Assembly (NCBI GenBank): GCA_001953115.1
Contig: LSSL01000038.1
Span: forward strand, 1-64,000
Length of the DNA stretch: 64,000 nt
Direction of reading: 5' to 3'
Source: Smittium mucronatum
Taxonomy: Eukaryota; Kickxellomycota; Harpellomycetes; Harpellales; Legeriomycetaceae
The notes under the pieces were generated by a model, which was not told the DNA's origin, did not search any database, and worked only from the letters and a program-made list of their open reading frames with translations. The translations under genes were made by a program, and so were the position numbers. Positions 24,874 through 39,388 of this stretch are shown here, piece by piece (within the stretch, counting starts at the first letter, position 1; every line of letters begins with the position of its first letter).

Positions 24874-25195
24874 TCAGAGATTACTTCTAACAGGAAAAAT
24901 AAAATTAAGCTCCTGTCCAAACGTGGGATTGATCGACATGGCTTTCCTACAAATAGCTGTTAGACCCTGAAGTCTTTCTGACTGTCGAACGCTGGACTTG
25001 TGCACTAGACTATGTCTCAGCTGTGCTAAAAAATCGGTTTCTCCTGCTTCGAGATGGTTCTCCCCTGGAATCGCTATCATCCGAATCGCTGTGTGCTGTA
25101 TCCACTATTCCCAACCAAGAATAGTACAACGTTGCGTGAAATATTAGTCTAGTGTACTTATAAAAGTACGCTATTAAGCCCCTAAACCACGACAA
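24874..25195 (-). pseudogene. Decayed coding relic with Asp/Ser tract
   Basis: A G/C-richer patch on the minus strand with two overlapping open frames (25195-25010 and 25080-24874) that read best as one frameshifted product. The first carries HSDSDDSDSRGEPSRSRR; the second continues with GENHLEAGE, a VRQSERLQ segment and NPTFGQEL. Order and spacing weakly resemble the relic at 37.48 kb (acidic-Ser tract, GE, FL, VR, LQ, FG), which suggests a common repeated element, perhaps a Gag-like protein. I do not recognise a family and cannot exclude chance similarity. Confidence 0.4.
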
Positions 25196-25236
25196 GGTAT
25201 TTCACTCTTAGGGGTTGTTTTGGGTTAAAATAGTCT

Positions 25237-25679
25237 AATAAAAACTTAGCTGAAGGTTTAGAAGAGCATATTTCCAAAGTAAATACTTCAATTGAAATTA
25301 AAATGAAACTACAAAATTACTAGTATCTAGTTTTCAGGGAAATGTTTATTTTGTTTAAGCCCTTTGAACAAATAATTATAAGAAATATCGAATCTGACAT
25401 TAAAGAGTTAAACAGATGCAGCCTAACAACTTTTTATGATCAAAAAAAATTAGCCATGCCAAAATGCGATAATGATAAAAAAAGTATAAGTTCTGAAGAA
25501 AAAAAAAGTCTCGTATTCCATAGAATATCAACATCGAAAGTATGTCTTTGATTCATTAGACTGCCAGCCAGAATTCGTTTTAAAGTTTTCATACAACCTT
25601 CCCAAAAATAGCTAAAGAATTTAATGGCAAGTTCCACTTGTACACTCCACAAATTTATAAAAATAGTATAGTAGCATAG
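25237..25679 (+). pseudogene. Frameshifted coding relic, unknown protein
   Basis: The plus strand reads as a coherent, Lys/Glu-rich product in three consecutive frames. From 25237 (NLAEGLEEHISKVNTSIEIK) it is interrupted by TAG at 25321, then open through 25342-25551 (ESDIKELNR, DNDKKSISSEEKK). It shifts near 25544 (FDSLDCQPEFVLKFSYNLPK) and again at about 25614 (KEFNGKFHLYTPQIYKNSIVA), ending in TAG at 25677. The composition is unlike the flanking desert. The shifts could be decay or unrecognised tiny introns. It starts only 42 bp from the divergent relic on the minus strand. I do not recognise the protein. Confidence 0.4.
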
Positions 25680-28600
25680 TCTTTCGATTTCTATTATTTA
25701 TTCCCCATAAGAAATTGCTAATAATGAAGTTTTATTATAATTTCATACAAAAGAATCACATATTTTTATTGTTCACATTAAAAGAATATCTACATAGAGT
25801 TTGGCGAAATAAAAATTCAGATGTCAATTAAATCCAATGATTTTTTTTATATGGATTCACACTCTTTGAACTTTGGATGATATGGATAAATCTTCATAGG
25901 ATATATTTGTATTCTTTGAAAAATGAATTTACAGCTATTTGGGTTTATATTATTCTTTTTTTTTTGGCACTTTAAAAATAAGAAAATCGCACATATATAA
26001 GTATTTCTCCAAAAACTGTATAAAATGGATCCAAACAACATAACTAAAAAACAAAAAAAACTATTTTTTTCAAAAAAAAAAAGCTAATAACTCTTTTATA
26101 TTTTAAAAAAACCAGAATCCAAATTTTCTTTTTTGTGTTATTAATTAAATCTGTTCTAACAAAAATACTTTAGATAAATTTTTTTTCGGTTAAATTTGTT
26201 TTTCCACCGTATTTACAAATTAAATGTTTATATAAAATCATAATGAAATTTAAATGAGATAATAATTACAGTTTACGCTTCATTATCTCTAATTCGGTTT
26301 AAAAGATTGAGATTTTAGCTTATGAATGATATGGGAAAAGACTGGCGGTAGATATATAAAAAATTTCCTGAAGTTATTCCAATTTTTAGTATCATAACAT
26401 ATTAAATATAAGTGAAAAGAGTAAAATTCTATTTATTTGATAAATTTGTTCAAAATAAATGTAAATTGTTTAGAAATCTTAATAGGTTCTAAAATGTGAA
26501 GATATATCATAATTAATCAACTGTAAAAAATCTTTTATCATAGAAAAAAATTTCATACCAAATCCTAAAGGCGTATATTTATATTTTTATAAATAAAAAT
26601 ATATATCATATTGAGTTTCATCTTAAATAAATTAGCATATTTTTATTTTTATTTTTATTTTTCCTAGACCTAGATATACAAAAGAAAAAAATTTGATAGT
26701 ATTTAGATAAAATTGATATCAAAGTGTTTAATGTGAGCTATACTTTAGATTATATTTTATTGGAATTCTGAAATCTTGATTTCTGTGCTATTCTCAAATC
26801 TGTTCAAATATAATATTTCCTGAATCTGTTCTTTTATAAGCACCCAAATTCATTTCCTTTCACAAAAAAAAATAATCTTAAGACGATAGAATTTAATAGT
26901 CAAATTTAAGATTCAAAATGAAGTTTTATAACTATTATGTTGTTATAAAATATAATATTTTAAAAAAATTACCGACCACAGTTATAAAAACTTAGTTTGG
27001 GATCACACAAAAAATAAAAATATCCGTCTTGTTAATTACATATTTGATAAAATTCAAAATTTATATTTAATTATTATTTTAAAGATTTTTTTTTTTTTCC
27101 CTCGTATTATTTTTTATCCCATAAAAAATAATATATTTTCTAAATCTTAATAACTTTATATTATAGGTCTTTTTTAAAAAAAAACAATGGTAGTTTAATT
27201 TAAATAAATGATAATAATATGAATATAAACTTCATATGTCATTTCGAATAAAACATTATCATATGAAGTTGACTAAGAAAAAATCTTAGGTTATACAGAA
27301 AAAATTTTTTGGACTTTATATGTCTGTAAATTAAATTTCCCTGATTCTAATAAAAGAATCTTAATTTCAAAAAAAATAATCAAAATACTAAACTTGTTTA
27401 ATAATTAAGCTTAAATTATCAAGGCTTAAAATTTCTTTTTTTATTAGAATGCAATTTTAGGCTCAAATTCACATATTCTTATTAAAGATGCAATTTTTTA
27501 ATACTCAAATAGACCTACAAAAAAATTCTAAAAAATATATGTCTTACATTAAATAGATGGTGTGAGAACAAAAATTTAAATTTTATTTGACTCAATTCTG
27601 TAAATTTTCTATATATTTGGAATTTGACAGTTAAAATATTTTTTAAAACTATTGAATTTTGTTTCTTTGACCCAAAGATTCAATGCTATGGAGACCTCAG
27701 TTAATCGAGCTCGAATTTATTAATTATTTTATACTCTATATTTTTTAGTACTTTTGTTAAAAAAATCATCATAAAAAAAAATCAAATTTTATTATTAATT
27801 CGAATATTAAATCAAGAGAAGATATACATTAAATTAGCTTTGAATTTTTTGATTAATTCTTATTAAGTTTAACTATATATATATTACATTTATCTAAATC
27901 TTTCAACAACAAAAAAAAATAGACATCAAATATTGCTTTAGTTAATTTTTTTATTAATTTTTTTATTAATTTTTTTTTTTTTTATCTTTCTTTAAACTGA
28001 ACTTGTTTATTCGTTTTTTTTTTATAATTTTTGGTGAAAATATCAGAAAAAAATATTTTTTAGCCTATTTAAAAAAAACCTTCGAACTTTAGAAAAATGA
28101 CAAATCATTTTTTTTTAAAAAAAATAAACTATAGAATATATTTATTAATTTTAAAAAATATGAATTAATTTATTGATATCTTTTATTTCTGAAAATATGA
28201 TAAAATAAACTAAAAATAATCGACTCTATATTTTTCATAAAATTTTATAACTCAAATAACTTTTGAATTTATTATATAAGGTTACTAACAGGTTTATACG
28301 ATTAAATTTCATATTTTCTTTTCAGTAACATCACTTTTATATTTTAAAAACTTTCGATAATTTAGAAAAAACTAAAATATTTTTGATATCTTTTTTAAAA
28401 ATAAAATTTTAAATGGAATCGATGTTTTTTTTTGTGGAAAGGGGGTGAAGTATGTAATTTTATTTTAAACATAGTAAAAAAACTACATAATTTAAAATAA
28501 AAAACTAATCCTGTTATTGAGACAATCAAACAAAAAAAATTACATCAATTAATGTCAATAAAATAAATGAAACTTCTTAGAAATAAAAGAATTGATAGCT

Positions 28601-31600
28601 GTGAATGGTTTCAAATAGTTATATATTTATATACATTATAGATATAAGTATTTTTTATATTATATAATAATCTATATTACATTTGGGCTTGAAAAATAGA
28701 AACTTTTAAATTAAAAAATCCCATTAGTTTAATTCATGGTCAAACGAAAAAATAAGTTTAAAAAATTTAAATAAATCAATAAATATAAAAAAAGATAATT
28801 AGGGGTTTTTTGTAAAAAGACCAATATCTTGATTATAAAAATCAAAAATATGATAATCGTAAAACTATTTTAAAAAGTATTATATTGCACTTGAGTATCA
28901 AAAAACCTCAAATTATCAATAAATATCATTAAAAATTTTCAATAAACTAAATATCGAGACTATAACTGATTTTTTTACAAAAAGAAATATTTTTTCAGAA
29001 TATTTTTTTTTGATGTTTGCATAAAATAATTTTTCAATCTTAAACAACGAATTTTTTAAAAATTATTTGTAATTTTTTCTTAAAAAATCTACTAAAGTTG
29101 GTGACATTTTGAGAATAGAGGACATATAAGATTAGAAATATTATAAAAAAAATCAATACAACAAATTTTCATATAATAAAAATAAAAACCATCGAATTAA
29201 AAGAGCTCTTTATAATTATTAGTTGAAATCTCTGAGTGATGTATAAATAAATATAATCGAGTAAAATAAAGAAAATTATGCATAATAAAATCCAAAAAAA
29301 AAATCTGAGATAATGCAATTTAGATAAGTTTAAAAAAATCCTTTATTTTAAGATTTTAAGGTTGATTTTTTTAATTTGTTTAAACATAGAGTACAGTTTT
29401 GTATTATTTTTGAATTTGGTTGATTTTTTGGCTAAATTAAATGATCTCATATTTAAAGTCATTTTCCCCATATTTCTTATCTTTTTTTTTTCACATGATA
29501 GTCACAGAAATGAGATTTATGGAAAAAAAAACTTTCTTTATTTTTGAAAATAATTATTTTCACAGGATTAATATTGAGAGGATTTTATATTTTTTTATCA
29601 TCAGATAAAGGAAAAATATTGATATTTACCGTTAAAAAAATCCTTTAGGCGTACATAGTGCTATATAATAATATTTTAATATTATAAAATAAAATCATCG
29701 AATAAAATAAAACTTGAATCATTGAGGAGGGTTTCGGGATATTATTTTATTTAAAATGATGCTAATAGATTATGTTCATTTTCAAAATATATTAAAATAT
29801 GTAAAAAAAATTTGTGGTAAGAATTATTTTTATCTTATACCATTTTTAAACTAATTTATTTTTAGTTAATTCTATCTAATAATCCATGCGCTTGAATTCA
29901 GTAATCCTTATTTTTTACAAATTTTAATTTTTTGGATTTTTTTTGCTATATTTAATAATAAAGCACACTTTTTGTATAATAATAAAATCAAAATCACCAA
30001 TCTAATCGTTATATCAAATAAAATTGATTTTTCAAATAAATTAAATTTTATTTATTTTTTGATTAGATAATATGAAAATAAAAATACATACCATACCATA
30101 TCATATCATATAAAAGAAATATTTTTAAAAAAAATCGTATTTTTTTAATTGCATTTATTATTTATCTATTTTTTTCCTTTCTTTTATCAGTAATAATAAT
30201 TAAGTATTATTATAATAACTTATTTAATCAAAAATCCTCAATAATTTTTTTTTTTAAAATACTTTTTAATAATGATTTTCGTTCAATAAGATTTTTAATA
30301 AGATATATATATTTATTAGAAACTTCTTTCGAAAGATAAATATACGTCTAACTAAATCCAATATATATATATATATATTTAGAGATTCAAATTATATAAT
30401 ACAAAATAATATTAATATTTTAGAGCTAAAAAATCGAAACTATTTTTGTGATCATAATTTACTTTTAATTTAAATTAGAATTAATAAAATTTCCCAAACT
30501 TTGTAGATCTACCAGCGCTAACTAACATAAAAATAATATGGGGGTTTTTTTATTTAATTTATCTTTTATATTATTTTATTCGATTATAATCTTTAAATAT
30601 ATGTGAAATCATTCTAAAATACTGGCTTTTTTTAGTGTCTAATAGTGTCAGCTATTCCAAACCCATTTTTCGTCACACATTTTTATTTTATACTAATTGC
30701 AAGGTTTGTCTTCAAATATATTACTCAAAAGGGAACAGAAAATTTTATTCTATAAATTCTATTGTCATGAAATTTAATAGTGTCAATACTTCAAGAATTT
30801 TTAATGGATAACTTGTAAACAAATTTTTGTTTACTAAAAGTTAGGAACTAGGTCATATATATTTACTAGCACTCTTTATACTTAACTTTAGATTTTTTTA
30901 TAAAGCTTTTTAGTCTTTATAGCATCTTTATACCAACAAACCTTTCATGTAAATATTAATCTGTTTTTATTATGAGAAAATTAGTCATAAAAGCTATAGA
31001 TGTTTTAATTGATAATGAAATATTAAATATAAAAAATTCTATATCATGTATAAACATATCTTTAATTTAAAATAATTTTATTTCAATGTCATATTTACAA
31101 TTATTTACAATTATTTCTAAATATTTATTTGTGAATTAAAAAGAAAGATAATTAACTCAGTGTTTTTTTTGATATAAATATTAATGAATATAAGCTTAAA
31201 TTTATTATTATTATTTACTAATTTAGCAGACCGCTTTTATATTTTTTTTGTATAATGGTAATTATAATGTGTAAAATATGTAAAATATGTAACCCATTAA
31301 ATCTTTCATTTATTGGAGTGTTATGGAATTATCAAACAAAATTATGAATCAATAAAAATAATCAATGATGGAGGAACATTTCAATTCTCAATTAAATTAT
31401 TATAAAATCGATAAAAGTGATATTTAACCTTTAAATTTGTAGTGGATATACGAAAATAATTAAAATAATTTTAAATCTAAATTTTATTAATATTGAAATC
31501 AAATTTTTTTATACAAAAATTAATAATAAAAACTTCTATAGAATAAATCTACAAAGATTAAAACTTTGACGTTAAATTTTATCACATGGGATATGCATAT

Positions 31601-34600
31601 CCAAGAAAATAAATTTGATAAAATAATTATGCACATAAAATTAGATTGAAAAATTCATCCATATACTTTTTGAAGTCTAATAAATTTTAAATTTTTTCAA
31701 AACTCAATTTAATTCGTGTAGTATAAAATGTAATACTTTCAAGTTTTTTTTAAAGTGTTTAATCTATTTATTCGATTTAAAAAAATGAAAGATAAAAAGA
31801 CGAAAATTGATATTTTTTATTATCACGTAAATTACAAATAAATCATTTTGAAACCCAATTTGAAAATAAATAAATTTTTAATTAATAGAATAATTTACCA
31901 AGTAATAAAAGTTTTACAATATTAAATCGCTCAAAAGAAGGATTAAAATTAAAAACAACAGAAAAATTACTCAAATATAATTTATTGATTTATTGAAATA
32001 TATTATTTTTCTTTATACTATGAAAATGAAAATTCTTTTTTGATAATATAGACATTTTTTGATTTTATATATTATTAAAAAGCGTTATCGATTGATAATG
32101 CCAATTTTAAATATCATATGAAATTTTTGAAATAAAAACTCAAATCCAAAGAAAATTTATAAAATAAATTCTATGTTTTTAGAAATGCATTTTTTTCTTA
32201 TTTCAATTAAAAATATTATTATTAATAGCACAAAAGTGTTTCTTTAGTTAAAATAACAAGATATATTTGCGAACTATAAACGAAATTCAATAATTATATA
32301 TGCTTAATTGATAAATTTTATTCAAAAAAAATGATAATTTAAAGGCCAAGGCCTTTTTTATTAAAAAAAAAAATGTAAAGATAAGACTCATTTAAAAAAT
32401 TCAAAAAAAGAAATTGGCTATATTTATCTGTATCGAATTAAAATCTTCTATTTTATTGTTCATATTATCGCTATAAATATATTAAGCTTCATATATTTAT
32501 TTTAACGTGTTTAAATAAATAAGTTTAATTTTTCGATACTTGAACAAAAATCACTTTTAAACCGTACGTAATGATCTAATAAAAAGGACTCCAATTTACT
32601 AAAAAATAAAATCATTACAAAATAAAAATTTTCAAAGCTTAAAGTTTATTTTTATATTTCATAGTTATTCAATATTTTTTTTAAATATAAGAGATATTCA
32701 AATAAGTTAAAAGCATGTTTACAAATTTTTTCCATAGATCAAAATAGAAATATATAATTAAATTTCAATTTCAAATTTCTGTCAGATTAACTTTTTTTAT
32801 AGATATTAACTTTAATTAGAAAAAAAATTCTATAATTAAAATAAGTTTAAAATTTCAGTAAAAATTAAATTTAATCAGTTGTAAAAAAAGAAAATATTGT
32901 TACCTATTCTCTTAAATTAATTTATTGATGATAGTAACAGATAAAAATGTTTATTTACCAGAAAAATACATCAAAACAAAGGAAATCTGATTCATATCTT
33001 AATATTATTTTTCACAAAAATTTATATTATTAAAACCTGTATCCAATCATCTGGAAAATATATATATTTTTCATTATAATAAAACTAAAAAAATAAATTA
33101 ATTAATCAAGTTTAGAATATCTAATTAATAAAAACAAAATTTGTGTTATATATGGATGCGTGTATTGACAGTAATGGGAAATATTTGTCCATGACAAGTT
33201 TATTTTTAAAATTTATCCCAATTTCAACCTAAATATTTCATTAATAAAATTATCATAATTTCAAACAGTATTATTATGATTACAGTTATTTGATTGGGAT
33301 AAATTAGACCGTTTTTATTTTTGGTCAATTATTTAATTAAATGAAATATTATCAACTCATAATATATTTAATTTTAATATGGATCTATTTTCGACGAAAA
33401 ATAAAATTTCGGTAGTAATTTTTACGAATCAATTCTCTATAATTTTAAAAAATATGCAAATAAAATAAATTGGTTTATATTTTATAAAATTGTCATTCAG
33501 TTGGAAAAAAACAATTTTGAATATTATTTTATGAATCTCAAGGCTTTTATTATTGCACAAAAAAAAAATATTAGCGTTTTGCTGAATAATCAGGGTAATT
33601 TAAAGCATATTACGTAAAAGTCTAATTATATATAACAAAAATTACAGAAAAATACATTTTAGCATATGGAAAGTGACAATTTAATTTTAAAATAAAAAAA
33701 AGCTATTTATATAATAAACTGAAAAATGTTAAAAATTTTTTAAAATTTTTATCAATAATAATCTTGATTTATTTAAAATATACAGTAATTTTATTTCAAA
33801 TATTCAGATTTATAAATAATTGTGAAAATAAAAAATAAAACATGTCTTTTTTGCCAGATAAGTTTAAATTTAACGCATTATGACAAAAAGGAAAAAAAAA
33901 TACTTGCCGCAATATTTTTATTTCAATGGCTAAATTTACTTTTAATAATAAAATGTTAAAATTACGCTTCAGTATACTTAGAAAAAATTTATCCAAATTT
34001 TTGAATTTCAATAATATACAAAAATGAACAACTTTATATCTAGCCTTTTTTTCTATATAATAACATTATAAAATCAAAAATTCAACTTTTTTATTTTTCA
34101 TTGACGATATTTGAATTTTTATACAGTTAATAAAGCTGCTAAATGGGAGATTTTCGTTTAGCTATACATGAGATCATAACAGAAATGCAGTTGATTTTTT
34201 TTATCATATTAAATTATTATTATCTTCATTTTTAGTCTTTATATCGAAGAAAATTAATTTTATAAATATAATTTTTTCTATTATAAATAGCGAGTTTGCA
34301 AATAGTGAGCGTATGAGGGAATCAGAGAATAATAAATAAATTAATATTAAACATAAAAATAGCATTAGTAAATTCAGAGTATTAATTAAAGTAAATTTTA
34401 AATTTTTTTGTGGCTGAAGAAGTATAATTAAAATATTTTAAATTACTATACTATATAAATATAAAAAAACATAAATTTTTTTTAGTTTTTTTGGTAACTC
34501 AATTTATATTTTTTTGAAGACTTTTCTGGGTAAAAATTTAGTTTCTTAATTTATATTTGAAGAAATCGTGATCATTAGATAATTTATAGCTATTATTTTA

Positions 34601-37180
34601 ACAAAATTTTTAAAAATTAATACTAAAATACAAAACTAATCCCAATTTCACTGATTAAAATAATATTATTTCATACAAAAAACATAGAATTTATATTTAA
34701 AAGCTTCCTTTATTAATATTTTTTTTTATATATAAGAAATATATATATTTTTTATTATCGCTTTTTAATGCGAAAATTTCTCCTAAATTTTACAAAATAA
34801 TAATCTATTAAAAAAAATTCGGCTTTTTATTCAGATTTGTTAAATGAATTTCATAAATATACTGATTTGAAAATTCTATCAATAAAAATATAATATAGTA
34901 AATTTAAAGCAAAAATCATCTATTTAATATAATAAAAATTAAGAAATTTTTTTTAAACCAATTAATTACGTCCAAAAACCCTTCTTTTATGATCATTAAT
35001 CCAGGAATTCTCTAAAGAAATATTTTAATTATGATCAGACTTTATAAAGCTTCTAATTATCTTATTTCTTTTTCTTCCAGCTATTTTATTGACTAATGAA
35101 TCATTTTAAAATGATCAGAAAAAGGTATATGTATATTAAAAAAAATAATCAATTTTAAAATAGTTTCTTGTATACAATTTATACAAATCAAATTACTTGA
35201 TTGGTACATGGAAGTTAAAATCCACCATAAATGAAGTTATGAGGCTTCATATATTTTTATTTATTTAAATTAAAAAATTCTGAAGGTAAAAAAAAAAAAA
35301 AAAAATTATTATTATTATTATTATTATTTTCTTTTATTCAAATATATTCTATAAAAACATCTGTAGTTTAAAGTAATTCCCGGTGTAGTTTTTTTTGAAA
35401 TATTTTTCGGGCTTGAATTAATAATGTTTTTTAACTTGAGAAACTCTCTAATATTTAAAAAGTTTTTTTGCTAATTTTAAAAAAGCAAATTTTTTTAAGC
35501 CAAAATAACCCATTTCTAATTCCCTAAATATCAATTTTTTAGCAAATTCCGAATCACTCGAAGAAATTCCAATACTCAAAGCTTAATAATTATATTATAC
35601 TCACTTTAAAAACTTAATTTCAAAATTTTTTAAATAGATATTGGCATTTTTTGATTTTATTTCCTCCATTTTTTATAAAAATGAACTTTTTTAACAATCA
35701 TTTGCAGTTTTCAGAAGTATTTATTTAATTTTTTCAAATTTTCATTTTTTTCCTATTTATAAGGGATAAATTTGAGATTTTTTGTACTTTGTACATTTTA
35801 ATTTGAAATTTGAAATTCAAAATAATATTTTTTATTTATTTTCAATCCCTTTTTTAAAATCTTTTTAAAAAAATGGACTTAATTTTTTTGTCATGGATTT
35901 TTAATAATTTTTTTGAAAAAAATACATCCAAAAATGTTTTTTCTATTGGTTAAATTTTAAAAAAAGTTGAAATTAACATTTCTTGATCCTTATTTTACAA
36001 ATTTCATTAAAAAACGCCCAAAAAATTCAACTTCAAATAAAAAATATCTAAAAAATCTAATCTACATATTTTTTGTTGAAATCGGTGAAAAATGTACAGT
36101 TTTTTAGCCTCATTTTCTTTTTTTCGAACCAAAGTTTGAGATATTATTTAAGTCCGAGATTCTATCAAGGTGATTTATTTATTTATTTGTTTTTTATCTT
36201 TTGCTCTTGATTTTTAGACTTTTAATTTTCCAACAGCTCAAGGTCTCTATTTGAGTGGGGTAAAGAATTTCGTAAAGATATATTTTTAATGGAATTTTTT
36301 TGATGTTCATGGACTTGAGTTTGCAAAGTTACCATTTTCTGGTCTGATATTTTTCATAATTTTTTTTTACCAGCCTTGGAACTATTATATAATATGAATG
36401 ATTATATTTATTATATATATTGAATCTCACATCTTTAATTAAATAACAGAAATTAATTCAATTAAACTTAGAATTGATGCATCTTATTTCGACTTTTTTA
36501 CCTGTTCCATACAGATAATTACATATTGTCTTAAATTTTATTATCTGTTAAATCAAAAAAAAATAGTCTATTCTTTATTTTCAAAGATTGTATTTACTGG
36601 ATTATCAATAAGGCTATGATTATTATCGGAACCTATTATTTCCCCGTTATTATCATAAATTTTTTAGGAATTTTTTTTTTGTAAACATAAAAATTAAGTT
36701 ATAAAAAAAGTAAAGTATGAAATTTTTTTGGGTTTAATAATTTAGTAGTCTTATGTATTTCACTTGTATCTTTTCTTATCCAAAAAAGAATAGAACTTAT
36801 TTTTTATTATACTTTGTATTTAAACGTACTATTTTTATTGTTGTATTTAACCTAATGTCTCAGTTTTATTTCCACATATGCTCACTGTATTTAAATTCAA
36901 CGTATTTAATGTAAAAATTTAGAATTATAAAACATAATTTTTTTGTAATTGAAAGTTTCAAAATTAAAATAGTATTAGTTTAAGTTAAAAAAATTTTTAT
37001 TGACAGGATATATAAAATTCCACAACTTATATTGAAAGATGATATATCAATTTTTACAGCTCATTTTAGACCGCAAAACTTGGATAAACCCGAATTTTTA
37101 GAAATAAATCGTTTGGTTGATATAATTTTCATTCTTTATTATTGATATTAAGAAAATAATTAAAAAAACTTTAAATTAAA
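25680..37180. other. A+T-rich gene desert 2, left part
   Basis: Extremely A/T-rich, with homopolymer runs and simple repeats: T-rich 12-bp repeats near 27.95 kb, a CATAC/CATAT 5-bp repeat at 30087-30111, and an A18 run followed by (TTA)n at 35288-35328. An 11-bp inverted repeat lies at 27228-27238/27260-27270. Open frames of 61 to 71 codons look like chance. I see no gene or structural RNA. Confidence 0.75.
35288..35328. repeat. A18 plus (TTA)n microsatellite
   Basis: Eighteen A residues are directly followed by about seven TTA units. A poly(A) tract passing into a simple repeat resembles the 3' end of a retroposed sequence, but no element body is visible to its left. Confidence 0.8.
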
Positions 37181-37482
37181 GTGTTAGGATGCGCATTTTC
37201 GTCCTAGGTGAAACTACGCCCGCTTTATAGTTGAAAGTCTTAGCACGCTTGAAGAATTTTTAGTCACTTTATAATTTAGTGGTATATTCTAGTTAGTTTT
37301 TTTCGTTTAGTTTCGATTATTTATTTTTTTAAAATTTTCGGTTTTTTACTAGTATTTGATTGGTTTGGTTTTTTTATTATTTTAGTGTTCTCTTGGACTG
37401 AGATCATTACCAGTTAGTCCGGTTTTATGGTTTAGTTAATTTTTAGTTTTTGCTTAGCGAAGACATTAGCTTATATAGTGCT

Positions 37483-38001
37483 ATGGAAATGGTTATGCAC
37501 AACCATGAGTCGGTTGAGTTCGGTGTTTATCCTTAAGGATTTTCCCCGGAGGTTGAATCTTGGCGAAAGGATACGGAAGATAGTGATAGTGATAGTGATG
37601 CTTCGGTATCCGTTTCTACTGAAGTCCCTGATCTAGGTGATGACTTAGACCCATCGGTCAACTTAGCGGGAGAACCAGCTATGGAAGATCTTATATATTT
37701 TTTACTGGGGGTTTCGTTAAGTTCCTTTCTCAACCCCCCAGTAAGGTTTTCGCCTATTATTACTACCTTGTAGGCTGTAAAAAAACTTAGTGTTGTCAGT
37801 ACATGGAGCTTCGGGCGAAGTGTAGATAGACTGAGTAATGAAAAAATACCTGCCCTAAAGTTTCTGCTGGATGAGGTCGATGAGTGCGCTAGTAATAGTG
37901 GGCCTAGCGTTGCCTCATCTTTAACTGCACAAAAAAATTTTCAAAGCAATTATTTTTACTGGTCTAACTGGTATAGAGAATCTGCTCCCGACAAAATTTA
38001 A
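37483..38001 (+). pseudogene. Decayed 172-codon frame with Asp/Ser repeat, probably mobile-element derived
   Basis: A single plus-strand frame from ATG 37483 to TAA 37999 runs 172 codons and is broken only by TAA (37534) and TAG (37771). Both are one C-to-T step from a Gln codon. The product has a short N-terminus, an acidic repeat (EDSDSDSDASVSVSTE) encoded by tandem GATAGT, a hydrophobic segment (FLLGVSLSSFL) and a C-terminal part with KKLSVVSTWSFGRSVDRLSN and FLLDEVDECASNS. G+C is far above the surrounding desert. The 300 bp upstream (from about 37182, starting TGTTAGGATGCGC) is also G/C-richer and could be an LTR or promoter remnant, but no second copy or primer-binding site is evident. 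A Gag-like origin is inference. Confidence 0.65.
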
Positions 38002-39388
38002 ATTTAAATCATAATTGGTAATTTTCATAATAGTAAAAGTATTTACCAATAACAACATTGAGATAACAATAGATTGTTTAATTTTAAGGATTTTTATGCA
38101 TGAATGTTGAAATTTGAAAGAATAGAGGTTTTTTTTTACTTATTATAAACCGAAGTTAAATTTACCCTTTTTTTTAATTTTAAAGATTTTTTCAAATTGA
38201 AAAAAATGAGGCAAAAAATTAGGATATCTTTTATAAGAAATGGGTTCAAAAATCAATGAGTAAGCGAATTAAGATAAATTTTTTTTGCAACTATAAAATC
38301 CGGATAAAAAAATAAATAATATTTTGTTTGTTTATCAGTTACGTTTACACACTTTTTTTTATTAAAGGTGTGTGTTTTTAAAATTATTACTTGAACAATA
38401 ACAATTTAAACTTTATTTTAATGGCATCTTTTTTCTTTATAACTGCATTTTACCCCTAAAAAATTGATAGTAGATTAAAAAAATATGTATCAAACATCAT
38501 TAAACTTTCAGGGGCGAAATTACTGAACTCAAGAAACAAATTTAGGCAAAAAAAATTGAATTTTATTCATATTTAATTGGTGTATTATTTAATAAGACCA
38601 TAACTATTGATAATGTGAAAATTCATTGGATTGAAATTTTATATATATTAAAATCAATTTCACTCTTCTAACATGGTCGCTTTTTGATAGGAATTTTTTT
38701 TTTTGAAAAATGCTATAATGATATATTTACATGAAAAGTTATATTCAGAAAATAGTGTTTTTTTGATCGATATTAATGCGTAAATAGTAGAATTATTTCT
38801 ACATATAGTATCTTTTTCATGATATAAGCTACAAAATTTGATTTTAAACTGTTATTATTGGTAAAAAATAGACCCTCATTAACTCAATATTACTTTTTAA
38901 AAAATATCTTTTTCTGAAAGGAACTGTACTTTTTTACCAAAAATATAGGTCTGTAATTATAACTACAAATATTGACCGGAGGTTACAGATTTATTGTCCA
39001 ATAAAACTGCAAAAAAAGCAATAATTTTTGTGCATACAGTTAATTTACTTATATACTTAATTGGTTGCTGATTACTTTATACCCAAAATAATCACCCAAT
39101 CATTTATTATTTTAAATAAACATTAGTTTATTTGAAATATTTATAAAAAAATAATAACAAAATTTTTGGTACATGGATTTTTGTAGTCCTCGTTTAACCT
39201 AAATATATATATAATATATTGATCTATTAAAAGACTAATCAGAAGCTCACATGTTTTTTATTGTTTTTTATTGTCTTAAAATATCCAAAACCACATATTA
39301 TGCTTTTTGGCACTTATTTTATTACCTTATATAAATTACTCATTTCACCCAATAAAATAAATTCAAAATATGCATCAAAGAATTACAG
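38002..39388. other. Desert tract between relic and MITE-like element
   Basis: A/T-rich sequence with no supported feature. Confidence 0.7.
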
